DNA of 64,000 nt from Donghicola sp041224595 (GTDB lineage: Bacteria > Pseudomonadota > Alphaproteobacteria > Rhodobacterales > Rhodobacteraceae), in the NCBI RefSeq assembly GCF_041224595.1, contig NZ_JBGFGN010000151.1:62001-126000 (forward strand), given 5' to 3'. The translations under genes and the position numbers were made by a program. Shown piece by piece: positions 8,062 to 17,235 of the stretch (position 1 is its first letter; the number at the start of each line of letters is the position of its first letter). Below the pieces are notes generated by a model. That model saw only the letters and a list, made by a program, of their open reading frames with translations, made no database searches and had not been told where the DNA came from.

Positions 8062-9639
8062 ATGCGCGATTTTCATCAACCCGGTCGATCCATGGTGATC
8101 GCCGCAAACGGGATGTGCGCCACGTCGCACCCGCTCGCGGCGCAAACCGCAATCGGCATTCTGCAATCTGGCGGTAACGCGATGGATGCAGCCGTCGGTG
8201 CTGCCATTCTCCTCGGGATCGCCGAGCCCCAAATGACCGGAATCGGGGGAGACTGCTTTGTTCTCTTCAAGCCAGCTGGCAGCGAAGAAGTCCGCGCATT
8301 AAACGGCTCTGGCAGAGCCTCTGCAGCAGCGAACGCCGAGTCTCTGCGATCACGCGGCCTTACGACTGTGCCGACCGAAGGTGCAGATCCGGTGACCATC
8401 CCCACTGCAGTGGATGCCTTTTGCCGGCTGAATGCGGACTGGGGCAAGATCGGACTTTCCGAGGTTCTCGCCCCCGCCATTCACTACGCCGACGAGGGCA
8501 TCCCGATCGCGCCTCGCGTGGCCTTTGATCTGGCCAAGGACGCGCACCGTCTCAGCGAATCAGGCCGCCGGCATTTTCTGATTGATGGCGACGCGCCGCG
8601 GACCGGTCAGATATTCCGTGCACCCGGTCAAGCCGAGGTTCTGCGCAAGGTCGCCAGCGCAGGTCGAGATGGTTTTTATACCGGCGAAGTTGCCGAAGAC
8701 ATGGTCAACACCCTGCGTGCCGCTGGCGGTTGCCATACGCTCGACGACTTCGCGGCAGCCGAGGCGAACTATACCAAGCCGATCAACAGCAGTTACCAGG
8801 GGATCGAACTTCTCGAGCATCCGCCCAACGGACATGGCGCGACCGCTATGTTGATGCTGAATATCCTGTCGCACTTTGATCTACCCTCAATGGGGTTGCT
8901 GAGCGCGGATCGCGCCCATGTGGAAGCAGAAGCCGCCAAACTGGCCTATGATACCCGCAACCGGGTCATTGCTGACCCAGATCACTGTGCGCGACTTGAA
9001 CATATGCTGTCTCTGGAAACGGCAGAGAAACTGGCCGGTCTGATCCGGATGAACCAAGCGCTCGCCATGCCCGCGCCAAGCGCCGAAGCGATCCACAAAG
9101 ACACCATCTACATCACGGTCGTCGACCAAGACCGGATGTCCGTATCGCTGATCTACTCGATCTTTCACGGATTTGGCTCGGGTCTGGCCAGTGATAAATT
9201 CGGCATCCTGTTCCAGAACCGTGGTGCAGGCTTTACCCTGACCGAGGGTCATCCGAACGAACTTGGGCCGCGCAAACGCCCCCTGCACACCATCATCCCC
9301 GGAATGCTGCGCGAAAATGGGCGCGTGACTATGCCATTTGGCGTCATGGGCGGAGCCTATCAGCCCAATGGCCACGCACGGCTGATCACAAACATCCACG
9401 ACTTTGGTTTGGACGTGCAGGCGGCGCTGGACGCTCCGCGCAGTTTTGCCGATGGGCTAACCATGCAAGTCGAGCGCGGATATTCCGACACAGTGCGCGC
9501 CGATCTGGCAAATCGCGGCCACGACGTCGTCGTCCCCGAGACACCATTGGGCGGCGGTCAGGCGATCATTCTACGGGGGGATGGTTTGCTAGAAGCAGGC
9601 TCTGATCCGCGAAAAGACGGGTGCGCTTTGGGCTATTAA
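8062..9639 (+). CDS. Gamma-glutamyltransferase family protein
   Basis: An N-terminal-nucleophile hydrolase related to glutathione hydrolase; it is predicted to cleave gamma-glutamyl bonds or a related amide. The 525-residue proenzyme would self-cleave before Thr348 (DTIYITVVDQD, matching TTHxSVVD). The large-subunit arginine region (ALNGSGRA), the GIGGDCF motif and the C-terminal GxMGGAYQPNGH motif are present. The start at 8062 follows agggaggaag. No signal peptide is visible, so the enzyme is probably cytoplasmic, unlike periplasmic Ggt. The substrate is therefore open; members of this branch may act on other acyl-amides. Confidence 0.88.
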   Translation: MRDFHQPGRSMVIAANGMCATSHPLAAQTAIGILQSGGNAMDAAVGAAILLGIAEPQMTGIGGDCFVLFKPAGSEEVRALNGSGRASAAANAESLRSRGLTTVPTEGADPVTIPTAVDAFCRLNADWGKIGLSEVLAPAIHYADEGIPIAPRVAFDLAKDAHRLSESGRRHFLIDGDAPRTGQIFRAPGQAEVLRKVASAGRDGFYTGEVAEDMVNTLRAAGGCHTLDDFAAAEANYTKPINSSYQGIELLEHPPNGHGATAMLMLNILSHFDLPSMGLLSADRAHVEAEAAKLAYDTRNRVIADPDHCARLEHMLSLETAEKLAGLIRMNQALAMPAPSAEAIHKDTIYITVVDQDRMSVSLIYSIFHGFGSGLASDKFGILFQNRGAGFTLTEGHPNELGPRKRPLHTIIPGMLRENGRVTMPFGVMGGAYQPNGHARLITNIHDFGLDVQAALDAPRSFADGLTMQVERGYSDTVRADLANRGHDVVVPETPLGGGQAIILRGDGLLEAGSDPRKDGCALGY

Positions 9640-9650
9640 GTCGACTTGGT

Positions 9651-9670
9651 CCCGTCCGACTTCGGGCGGG
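9651..9670. terminator. Hairpin between convergent genes
   Basis: cccgtccg (9651-9658) pairs with cgggcggg (9663-9670) around a 4-base loop, with one G-T pair. It lies between two convergent stops. No T-run follows on either strand, so its role as a terminator is weak. Confidence 0.35.
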
Positions 9671-9671
9671 G

Positions 9672-10001
9672 TCAGTTCAGTTGGACGTGCAACGGATAAA
9701 ATCCACCGGAATCATAGGGACCGAACAATTCCGGAATATCGGGGTGATCGACCGGCTCACCAGAAGTGTCCATGATCAGGTTTTGCTCGGAGACATATGC
9801 CACGTAGTAAGTGGTCTCGTTCTCGGCAAAGAGGTGGTAGTATGGCTGATCGCGCAGGGGCCGGCTATCTTCGGGGATCGCTTCGTACCATTCCTCTGTG
9901 TTCGAGAACTCTGGATCGACATCAAAGATCACGCCGCGGAACGGATGATTGCGATGACGGACCACTTGGCCCAGATGATATTTGGCGCGAAACGTCTGCA
10001 T
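9672..10001 (-). CDS. hspQ: Heat shock protein HspQ (YccV-like)
   Basis: A small beta-barrel protein of 109 residues. HspQ is known in enterobacteria as a heat-shock protein that acts as a specificity-enhancing factor for Lon; the fold was first described as binding hemimethylated DNA. The signatures YHLGQVVRHRNHPFRGVIFDVDPEF, QPYYHLFAENETTYYVAYVSEQNL and FYPLHVQLN are typical and length is normal. It is monocistronic as far as I see. Confidence 0.92.
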   Translation of the reverse strand: MQTFRAKYHLGQVVRHRNHPFRGVIFDVDPEFSNTEEWYEAIPEDSRPLRDQPYYHLFAENETTYYVAYVSEQNLIMDTSGEPVDHPDIPELFGPYDSGGFYPLHVQLN

Positions 10002-10203
10002 ACACGGGGCCTAACGGTCTCAAACCAAGGCCGCAAGGGGCCAAGAGCGATTCCAATCCTCGAATCTGAAAATTCGTAAGACCGCACTAGGTGGCTATAT
10101 CCGGCTATCTTTCAATGGGGGAAACACGAATTCTTACATAGTGTGATTTGCCGTGAGATCGCGTATTCCCTATAGTCAAACCAAACAAAAGCGAGAGAGG
10201 CAG

Positions 10204-10788
10204 ATGAGCAGACCCTTCCGCGCCCTGATCCTTGTCCTGCTGTTGGCCTCATGTGGCGGCGGCGAGCATCGCGCACCCCGCGATCTGGAAAACGCCTGTG
10301 CGATTGTCAAAGAGCGCCCCCACTATCTTCGGGCGATGCAACGTGTAGAGCGGAAATATGGCGCCCCCGTTCCGGTTCTGATGGCCATGATCCATCAAGA
10401 AAGCAAATTCATCGGCAACGCGAAAACCCCGCGAAGCTATGCGCTTGGCGTGATTCCCATGGGGCGCGTAAGCTCTGCCTATGGTTACTCGCAAGCGCTG
10501 GATGGCACTTGGGAAGAGTACCAGAAGGAAACGCGCAACCGCCGTGCGCGCCGCGACGACATCGATGACGCGACCGATTTCATGGGCTGGTACATGACCA
10601 AGACGGTCCAGAAAAACGGCATACCGATGCACGACGCACGCAACCAGTATCTTGCCTACCACGAAGGGCACACAGGATTCCGCCGGGGGTCGTATCGCAG
10701 CAAGGGATGGCTCGTGAATGTTGCGAATCGCGTCGCATCACGCGCTCAAGTTTACCAAGCACAGCTTATCGCCTGCCGCCGCCGCTAA
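10204..10788 (+). CDS. Lytic transglycosylase-like lipoprotein
   Basis: Predicted to cleave peptidoglycan glycan strands non-hydrolytically. The 194-residue product begins with a lipoprotein signal ending in LLASC, then a compact SLT fold: catalytic Glu in IHQESKF, then the AYGYSQA motif and, near the end, YLAYHEGHTGF. It has no LysM or other binding domain. The start at 10204 follows gagaggcag; a longer frame would precede the signal. A tatagt-like element about 30 bases upstream may be the -10 box. A cctgccg/cggcagg stem overlaps the stop codon. Confidence 0.85.
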   Translation: MSRPFRALILVLLLASCGGGEHRAPRDLENACAIVKERPHYLRAMQRVERKYGAPVPVLMAMIHQESKFIGNAKTPRSYALGVIPMGRVSSAYGYSQALDGTWEEYQKETRNRRARRDDIDDATDFMGWYMTKTVQKNGIPMHDARNQYLAYHEGHTGFRRGSYRSKGWLVNVANRVASRAQVYQAQLIACRRR

Positions 10789-10806
10789 GCGACGGCAGGA
10801 CCGAAT

Positions 10807-11418
10807 TTATCGGGATGTGCGGCGAAGACGCTCTTGCTCGATATTGAACAGCGCGTTGCTCAGGTTCATGCCCGTCTTTGTATCGCCGAGAATCATTGTC
10901 GTCTGATTCCCGCTGTCATCGGTGATGACCCACTGGCGCAGCTGGACCGGATTGTCGGTGAAAACCAGCTGGATGTTTCCGTATTCAGGATGCGCCGGGT
11001 CCTGTGCTGTCACGACGGTGGTGTTGTCCACTTCGCGATGTGCGACGACCATCTTGGCCTGCCCCAAATTCACGTTCCGCGCCAGAATGATGCTAAGCGG
11101 CGTGCGGCTTAGGGGGTAGATGTTCGCGTTGTCGGGCGACACCGGATCAAACACAGCCACCTGACTGCCCCCCGCCATCACCAACGCGTTGTTCGGCGCG
11201 TTATATTCGAACCGCGCTCGGCCGGGACGGCGCAGATAGATCGTACCGGTGTCGATGCTGCCATCGGCATTCACTTGGGTGAAGTCGCCCTGCACGGTCT
11301 GAAGGTCATTCAGGTAGGCCGACAAACGGTTCAAAGAGATCGGGGCCGCGAATGCTGGCGCAGCGATGCTCAGGAGGGCGCCGACCAGCGGCGCAATGAC
11401 AAAGGCACGTCTTTTCAT
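10807..11418 (-). CDS. lolA: Outer-membrane lipoprotein carrier protein LolA
   Basis: A periplasmic chaperone that takes lipoproteins from LolCDE to the outer membrane. The 203-residue protein has a signal peptide ending APAFA|AP. The LolA half-barrel pattern (LQTVQGDFTQV, GTIYLRRPGRARFEY) and the C-terminal IVFxDNPVQLRQWxITD-like segment are present. Sequence is diverged from enterobacterial LolA, as usual in alphaproteobacteria. It is downstream of ftsK on the same strand, separated by a terminator, which matches the common ftsK-lolA order. Confidence 0.9.
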   Translation of the reverse strand: MKRRAFVIAPLVGALLSIAAPAFAAPISLNRLSAYLNDLQTVQGDFTQVNADGSIDTGTIYLRRPGRARFEYNAPNNALVMAGGSQVAVFDPVSPDNANIYPLSRTPLSIILARNVNLGQAKMVVAHREVDNTTVVTAQDPAHPEYGNIQLVFTDNPVQLRQWVITDDSGNQTTMILGDTKTGMNLSNALFNIEQERLRRTSR

Positions 11419-11432
11419 AAGGCAATAAATAA

Positions 11433-11457
11433 GGGCTGTATGTGTTTCATACAGCCC
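11433..11457 (-). terminator. Intrinsic terminator after ftsK
   Basis: The perfect 10-bp stem gggctgtatg / catacagccc with a 5-base loop is followed on the minus strand by ttatttatt. It separates ftsK from lolA. Confidence 0.8.
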
Positions 11458-11497
11458 CCAACGTTTTCACAAGGCAGTAAGTTGCCTGTCACAATCG

Positions 11498-14491
11498 CTA
11501 TTCTTGCTCTGGCACGAGAATTTCGCGCTTGCCCACATGGTTGGCGGGACTGACGAGCTGGTTTTCTTCCATCTGTTCGACCAGACGCGCGGCTTTGTTG
11601 TAGCCGATGCCCAGTTTCCGCTGGATGTAACTGGTCGAGCATTTGCGATCCTTGATCACAATCTGCACCGCTTGGTCGTAAAGGGCATCCTCGCCACCCG
11701 TATTCCCGCCGGTGTTCAGGCCCAAAACCGCGTCGAGTTCCGATTCCTTCTCGGCATCGGGACCAGACTGCACGCCGCTGACGTATTCGGGCGGGCCGTA
11801 AGCCTTGAGGTGGTTAACGATCTCTTCGACTTCCTCGTCACTGACAAAGGGGCCGTGGCAACGCTGGATACGGCCACCACCGGCCATGTACAGCATGTCA
11901 CCCATCCCCAGCAGCTGCTCGGCGCCCTGCTCGCCTAGAATGGTGCGGCTGTCGATCTTCGACGTCACTTGGAAAGAGATACGGGTCGGGAAGTTCGCCT
12001 TGATCGTACCGGTGATCACGTCCACCGAGGGACGCTGGGTCGCCATGATCAGGTGGATGCCGGACGCACGGGCCATCTGCGCCAGACGTTGGATGCAGGC
12101 TTCGATCTCTTTGCCCGCAACCATCATCAGGTCGGCCATTTCATCGACGATAACGACGATATAGGGCATCGCCTCGGGTGCGAATTCCTCGGTCTCGAAG
12201 ACGGGATCGCCAGTTTCATCGTCAAAGCCGGTCTGAACGGTGCGGCTGAACATCTCGCCCTTGGACAGGGCATCCTTTACGCGGCCGTTGTAGCCGTCGA
12301 TGTTCCGCACGCCCATCTTGGACATCTTGCGGTAACGCTCCTCCATCTCGGCCACGACCCATTTCAGAGCCACCACGGCCTTTTTCGGGTCGGTCACAAC
12401 GGGCGACAGCAGGTGCGGGATGCCGTCATAGACCGACAGTTCCAGCATCTTGGGGTCGATCATGATCAGGCGGCACTCGTCCGGCGTCAGGCGATATAGC
12501 AGCGACAGGATCATGGTGTTGATCGCCACCGATTTACCCGAACCCGTCGTACCCGCGATCAAGAGGTGAGGCATCTTGGCCAGGTTCGCGACAACCGGAT
12601 CACCGCCGATATCCTTGCCCAAAGCCAGAGGTAGCTTCAGCTTGTGATCGTCGAACGAACGGCTCGACAGGATCTCGCGGAAGACGACCATTTCGCGCTT
12701 TTCGTTCGGCAGTTCGATACCGATCACGCTGCGGCCAGGCACGGTAGACACACGGGCCGACAGGGCCGACATCGAACGGGCGATGTCGTCCGCCAAGCCG
12801 ATCACACGGCTGGCCTTCAAACCGGGCGCAGGCTCCAATTCATACATGGTGACAACAGGGCCAGGGCGAACAGAAACGATTTCGCCTTTGATACCGTAGT
12901 CATCCAGCACGTTTTCCAGCATCCGCGCATTCTCTTCGAGCGCGTCGTTGGACAGGGTGTAACGCTCGACGCTGTCGGGACGGGTCAGCAGATCCAGCGG
13001 GGGCAGCTCGTATTCGTCTTCGGGCGAGTGGTAGATCGGCACGGCGCTGCGCGGCTCATAAGAACTCTTGGGCGGCACGACGGTCTGCGGACGGGGCGCA
13101 GGCGCCTCGGAGGCAGACTTGTCGTAGGACTGGTAGGCGACGGGTTCAGGCTGCGACTCTGCGGGCTCAGGCTCGGCGGCGTAGGTTTGGACCTCGTCTA
13201 CCTTGGGCTCGGGTGGCAGAGGCAGTTCGATGCGTTCGGAACCGTCCTGCAAGGAAATCTGGATACCGGCCAAATTCTCCATCCCCATTGCAGGGGGAAC
13301 CTCTGCGGCAGGCATTTCGGGCGCGACATCGACCTGAGTGGCCGCAACCTCTGGCACGATCGGGGCCATAACGGGCGGCTCTTCACGGCTTGCGGTCAAA
13401 GGCGGCTCGCCGCGGCGGCGGTTCGGCTGGCTGGTGTCCAGAATCAGAGCGTCGGGACGACGACCACGACCTTTGGTCAGCGGGGCCTCCTCGGCAGCGG
13501 GGCGGCGCGTTCGGGTCCGAACGACATCAGTAATGCGCGCACGAATACGGTCCTCGGCGGGGGCTTCGATCTCGTGATCTGGCCCCTCATTTTCGACCAA
13601 TTCCGGTTCGGGCATGACAGCTGGCGCTTTGTTCCGCCGCAAGAGGTTCGGCATCAGGCCACGCAGGCCGCCTTGCTCTTCGGGAGCGCCGTCCTCGACC
13701 AAGAATTCGGGATCTTCTTCGTAGGCATCCTGACGGATCACACGGGCGGTGCGCGACGGTCCATAATCCTCTTCGATCATGTCGTAGTCGTCTTCGGTAT
13801 TCCGACGTGCACTCATGGCACGGGCCCCAGCGAGCGCGCCACCAGCGCCACGGCCCATCAGGCGCATCAGCCCGTCATAGGCGTGGATCAAACCGTGCAG
13901 CAAGAAGCGGCCACCACGGCGTAATTCGTCCTTTGTGAAACCCAGAACCAGCGCGGCCAGCGCCAGCACCACAGGCCCCAGCAGCAGCGAAATCAGTTTT
14001 AGGGAAATGCCGGTCGAGAGAGGCAGAATGGCCAGCGCCATCCCCATCAACATATCGCCCAAATGGCCACCCAGACCGCTGTCCTGCGTCCAAGCCTCGC
14101 TCGGGGACAACGACGACGCATACATCGCGCAAATCACGACCCAAACAGGCGCCATCATCAGGCGAGACACCGCACGGTCAGACCCGCGATGCAGCACAAA
14201 GCGCAGACCCCAGCCGATGAGCAGCGCGACAAATGCCAGCGCGCCCCAGCCGATAATCATGAACACGGGCGCCGCGATCGAGGCACCAGTTCGCCCCAGC
14301 ATATTCTGCACAGGCGCGTCGGTTGCGGACAGGAATGACGGGTCGGACGGCGTGTAGGTCAGACTCATCGCCGCACCAGCCAAGCCGAGCACGGTCAGCG
14401 CCAGCCCGAACAGCTCTTTGCCACGGCGTTCAATCAGTTCCTGCGTGTTGCTATCCAACAGGGGGTCACGTTGTCTTGTCTGATAGGCCAT
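11498..14491 (-). CDS. ftsK: DNA translocase FtsK
   Basis: A divisome ATPase that pumps chromosome ends through the septum and activates XerCD at dif. The 997-residue protein has about four N-terminal membrane helices (residues 25-210), a Pro/Glu-rich linker (about 250-490), then the RecA-like motor. The motor has Walker A GTTGSGKS at about 645 and Walker B IVVIVDEMADLMM. The C-terminal gamma winged helix (CSTSYIQRKLGIGYNKAARLVEQMEE) reads KOPS-like sites. The linker is shorter than in E. coli (1,329 residues), which is usual for this group. An aminotransferase gene lies 12 bases upstream on the same strand. Confidence 0.97.
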   Translation of the reverse strand: MAYQTRQRDPLLDSNTQELIERRGKELFGLALTVLGLAGAAMSLTYTPSDPSFLSATDAPVQNMLGRTGASIAAPVFMIIGWGALAFVALLIGWGLRFVLHRGSDRAVSRLMMAPVWVVICAMYASSLSPSEAWTQDSGLGGHLGDMLMGMALAILPLSTGISLKLISLLLGPVVLALAALVLGFTKDELRRGGRFLLHGLIHAYDGLMRLMGRGAGGALAGARAMSARRNTEDDYDMIEEDYGPSRTARVIRQDAYEEDPEFLVEDGAPEEQGGLRGLMPNLLRRNKAPAVMPEPELVENEGPDHEIEAPAEDRIRARITDVVRTRTRRPAAEEAPLTKGRGRRPDALILDTSQPNRRRGEPPLTASREEPPVMAPIVPEVAATQVDVAPEMPAAEVPPAMGMENLAGIQISLQDGSERIELPLPPEPKVDEVQTYAAEPEPAESQPEPVAYQSYDKSASEAPAPRPQTVVPPKSSYEPRSAVPIYHSPEDEYELPPLDLLTRPDSVERYTLSNDALEENARMLENVLDDYGIKGEIVSVRPGPVVTMYELEPAPGLKASRVIGLADDIARSMSALSARVSTVPGRSVIGIELPNEKREMVVFREILSSRSFDDHKLKLPLALGKDIGGDPVVANLAKMPHLLIAGTTGSGKSVAINTMILSLLYRLTPDECRLIMIDPKMLELSVYDGIPHLLSPVVTDPKKAVVALKWVVAEMEERYRKMSKMGVRNIDGYNGRVKDALSKGEMFSRTVQTGFDDETGDPVFETEEFAPEAMPYIVVIVDEMADLMMVAGKEIEACIQRLAQMARASGIHLIMATQRPSVDVITGTIKANFPTRISFQVTSKIDSRTILGEQGAEQLLGMGDMLYMAGGGRIQRCHGPFVSDEEVEEIVNHLKAYGPPEYVSGVQSGPDAEKESELDAVLGLNTGGNTGGEDALYDQAVQIVIKDRKCSTSYIQRKLGIGYNKAARLVEQMEENQLVSPANHVGKREILVPEQE

Positions 14492-14503
14492 CGGTCCTCC
14501 CTC

Positions 14504-15700
14504 TTATTGCTCGTAGAGACACGCTTTGATCGCGGTCAGGCCGCGGCGCACCTCTTCTGCCGAGGCGACAAGCGCCACGCGGATGTATTCATCGCCCGGG
14601 CTCACGCCGTTGGCGTCGGGCTTGCTCAGGTAGCGACCGGGCAGCACACGCACACCGGTTTCAGTCCAGAGCTTGACGGCAGCTTCTTCGCCATTCGGCA
14701 CCCGCAGCCACAAGAAAAACCCCGCTTCGGGCGACATGTAGCCCGGCGCATTCCCCAGAATTTCGTCGGCGATCTCGAACTTCTCGCGATACAGGCGGCG
14801 GTTCTCGATAACGTGGTCCTCGTCTGCCCAGACCTTTTCGGACACACGCTGGATCGGCAGAGGCAGCGGCGCACCGGAATAGTTCCGCAACTGCTTCATA
14901 TGCTTCAGGCTCTCGGGGCCACCCACGGCAAAGCCAGAGCGCAAACCGGGTAGGTTCGAGCGCTTGGACAGAGAATGGAAAATGATGACCCGCTCGGGGT
15001 CCGCACCCATCTTGGTCGCGATTTCCAGCGCGCCGGGGGGCGGTGTATCGCGGTAAATCTCGGAATAACACTCATCCGCCAGAATACGGATGTCATGCTT
15101 TTCGGCCAAAGCGATCAGATCGCGCCAGTATGATTCCGACGCCACGGCCCCTTGGGGATTCGCGGGCGAGCAGATGTAAAGCATGGCCGCGCGGTCCAAA
15201 ACGTCCGTCGGAAGGCCCGCGAAATCAGGCAGGTGACCCGTCTCGGCCGTGGCAGACACGAACACAGGCTCGGCCCCCGCACTGATCGAGGAAATCATGT
15301 AGACCTGATAGAACGGGTTAGGCATCAGAACGGTCGGACGCTGGCCGTTTTTCTGTTCGGGACAAAGGGCCATTCCGACGTTGTACAGACCTTCGCGCGT
15401 CCCGTTCAGAGGCAAAATCTGGGATGCCGCGTCGATTTCGACACCATATCTGCGATGAACCCACCCTGCGATGGCCTCTCGCAACTCGGGCGTGCCATCA
15501 TTCGGGGGGTAGCTGTTGAACCCGTCCACATTGGCAGAGAGCACGTCCTTTACCCAGTCGGGAAACGCGTGCTTGGGCTCACCAATTGTCATGTGGATTG
15601 CATCGCCTCCGGGCTGGAGATGATCCAGCAGCGCCCGCAGACGCGGGAATGCATACGGGGGCAGCGACGCAAACCGCTCGGGGAACGGGTCGTTTGTCAT
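14504..15700 (-). CDS. Class I/II aminotransferase, probably DapC
   Basis: A PLP enzyme of 398 residues. SLSKRSNLPGLRSGF holds the Schiff-base lysine, and CSPANPQG, DECYSEIY and the C-terminal EYIRVAL arginine region are typical of fold type I aminotransferases. The sequence style matches N-succinyl-diaminopimelate aminotransferase DapC, which supplies lysine and peptidoglycan meso-DAP. Its place immediately upstream of ftsK fits a cell-wall/division role. An alanine or aspartate aminotransferase remains possible. Only 12 bases separate it from ftsK. Confidence 0.85.
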   Translation of the reverse strand: MTNDPFPERFASLPPYAFPRLRALLDHLQPGGDAIHMTIGEPKHAFPDWVKDVLSANVDGFNSYPPNDGTPELREAIAGWVHRRYGVEIDAASQILPLNGTREGLYNVGMALCPEQKNGQRPTVLMPNPFYQVYMISSISAGAEPVFVSATAETGHLPDFAGLPTDVLDRAAMLYICSPANPQGAVASESYWRDLIALAEKHDIRILADECYSEIYRDTPPPGALEIATKMGADPERVIIFHSLSKRSNLPGLRSGFAVGGPESLKHMKQLRNYSGAPLPLPIQRVSEKVWADEDHVIENRRLYREKFEIADEILGNAPGYMSPEAGFFLWLRVPNGEEAAVKLWTETGVRVLPGRYLSKPDANGVSPGDEYIRVALVASAEEVRRGLTAIKACLYEQ

Positions 15701-15817
15701 GGGTCCTGCTATTTGCCTCTTATCAGGGCGCGATGGCCCTTGTTTTTTGGCAAGAATAGCTAACCCTCGCCTTCACGTCCAGTTCAGCGAGGCTCCCATA
15801 AGTATGGGTGTGGCTTT

Positions 15818-17149
15818 TCAGGCGCGAAGCGCAGCTTCGGCGGCAACCCCGATATGCAGCAGGCGCTCTTCGCTGCCCGCCAGACCCATCAGGCTGATCC
15901 CCGTCGAAGGCACTCCAGTCGGCAGCGTCAGCGCCGCGCCGCCGGTCAAATTCCCGATCCGTGTGTTTCGCAAGGCCAGCAGATTTTCCTGCGCAAAGTA
16001 CCCGTGATCCGCCATCAGATCGTCGATCTTTGGCGGCATAGAGGGCGCGGTGGGCAGCAGAACTGCATCGAAGCCCGCGACCTTGGCGGCATAGCTTTGG
16101 CGCAGGTTCTCCAGTGACAGCCACGCTTTGACATAGTCTATCGCGCTATGGTCACGTCCTGCGCGGAAACGTTCGAGCACGGGCGGGAACATCTTTTCCG
16201 GCGCACTCTCGATCAGATCGCCGCAAGTGCCGTAGGTTTCCGGCGTGTACAGAACACCCGCCATGCCCATGATCTCTGCTACTTCGGGGATTTCGACCTC
16301 GACCAGCGTTGCACCTGCCGCTTCGAGTTTGCGGAGCGCTGCCGAGAAACCTTCGGCAGGTGTGTCGCGCAGATCGTCCTGCGCCACGGTTTTCAGCACG
16401 GCAAAGCGGCGACCGGACAGGCTGCTACCCCCAAGGTCGACCGCCTTGGCACCTGTCAGCATGGCGAACATCAGCGCCGCATCTTCAACCGAGCGTGTGA
16501 GCGGGCCAACCGTGTCGAATTTCGCGGCCAGTTTCACCACGCCATCCAGAGAAATCCGCCCCGAGGTCGTCTTGAGGCCCACCAGATCGCTCCAGCACGC
16601 GGGCACACGCACCGATCCGCCTGTGTCCGACCCGACAGCCGCCGCCGCCAAGCCCCATGCAACCGATGCCGCCGCCCCAGAGGACGACCCTCCAGAGACC
16701 GCTTCAGGGTCGTTCACGTTCGGCGGACTCTCGGTCACGGGGTTCAACCCGAGGCCCGAGAACGCCAGTTCAGTCATGTGGGTTTTGCCCAGACAGACGC
16801 CACCTTGCAGGGTGGCATCGGTCAGAACTGCGGCGTCTGCATCAGGCACGCGGCCCTCAAACAGCGCTGAGCCTGCCTCGGTTGCGACGCCCGCGCTGTC
16901 GAACAGGTCCTTCCAACTGATCGCAACGCCATCCAAAATGCCCCGACGCACCCCGTTTTTAGCGCGAAACGCCGCTGCTTCGGCCTCTGCCATCGCGCGT
17001 TCCCGCGTAAGCCGGGCATAGATGCGCGTGCCGTGCGGATGATTGGCAGCCGCGTCCAGATAGGCTTCGGTCAGTGCGACAGGGTCCAAGGTCCCCTGCC
17101 CGATCGCACGTCCTTGATCTGCCGCGCTTTTCGTCAACCAATCCTGCAT
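15818..17149 (-). CDS. Amidase signature family hydrolase
   Basis: Hydrolyses an amide to acid and ammonia. The 443-residue protein has the Ser-cisSer-Lys triad: Lys in AISWKDLFDSAG, the cis-Ser in GGSSSGAAASVA, and the nucleophile Ser in GSDTGGSVRVPA. It is related to GatA and indoleacetamide hydrolase but is not in a gatCAB context, so a stand-alone amidase is more likely. A ggaggc element precedes the start at 17149. It is divergent from the ubiH-type gene, and their starts are 87 bases apart. Confidence 0.88.
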   Translation of the reverse strand: MQDWLTKSAADQGRAIGQGTLDPVALTEAYLDAAANHPHGTRIYARLTRERAMAEAEAAAFRAKNGVRRGILDGVAISWKDLFDSAGVATEAGSALFEGRVPDADAAVLTDATLQGGVCLGKTHMTELAFSGLGLNPVTESPPNVNDPEAVSGGSSSGAAASVAWGLAAAAVGSDTGGSVRVPACWSDLVGLKTTSGRISLDGVVKLAAKFDTVGPLTRSVEDAALMFAMLTGAKAVDLGGSSLSGRRFAVLKTVAQDDLRDTPAEGFSAALRKLEAAGATLVEVEIPEVAEIMGMAGVLYTPETYGTCGDLIESAPEKMFPPVLERFRAGRDHSAIDYVKAWLSLENLRQSYAAKVAGFDAVLLPTAPSMPPKIDDLMADHGYFAQENLLALRNTRIGNLTGGAALTLPTGVPSTGISLMGLAGSEERLLHIGVAAEAALRA

Positions 17150-17235
17150 TGCTGCCTCCGTCTAAATGCCGCAGATCGACCCTATCCCTGCCGTATCCCG
17201 TGGACAATCCCGACCGGCAGCGCATATTGCAAGGC

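Noticed and set aside
12644..13924. Open frame of 426 codons antisense to ftsK
   Set aside because: It lies opposite the FtsK linker and motor; composition is that of a shadow frame.
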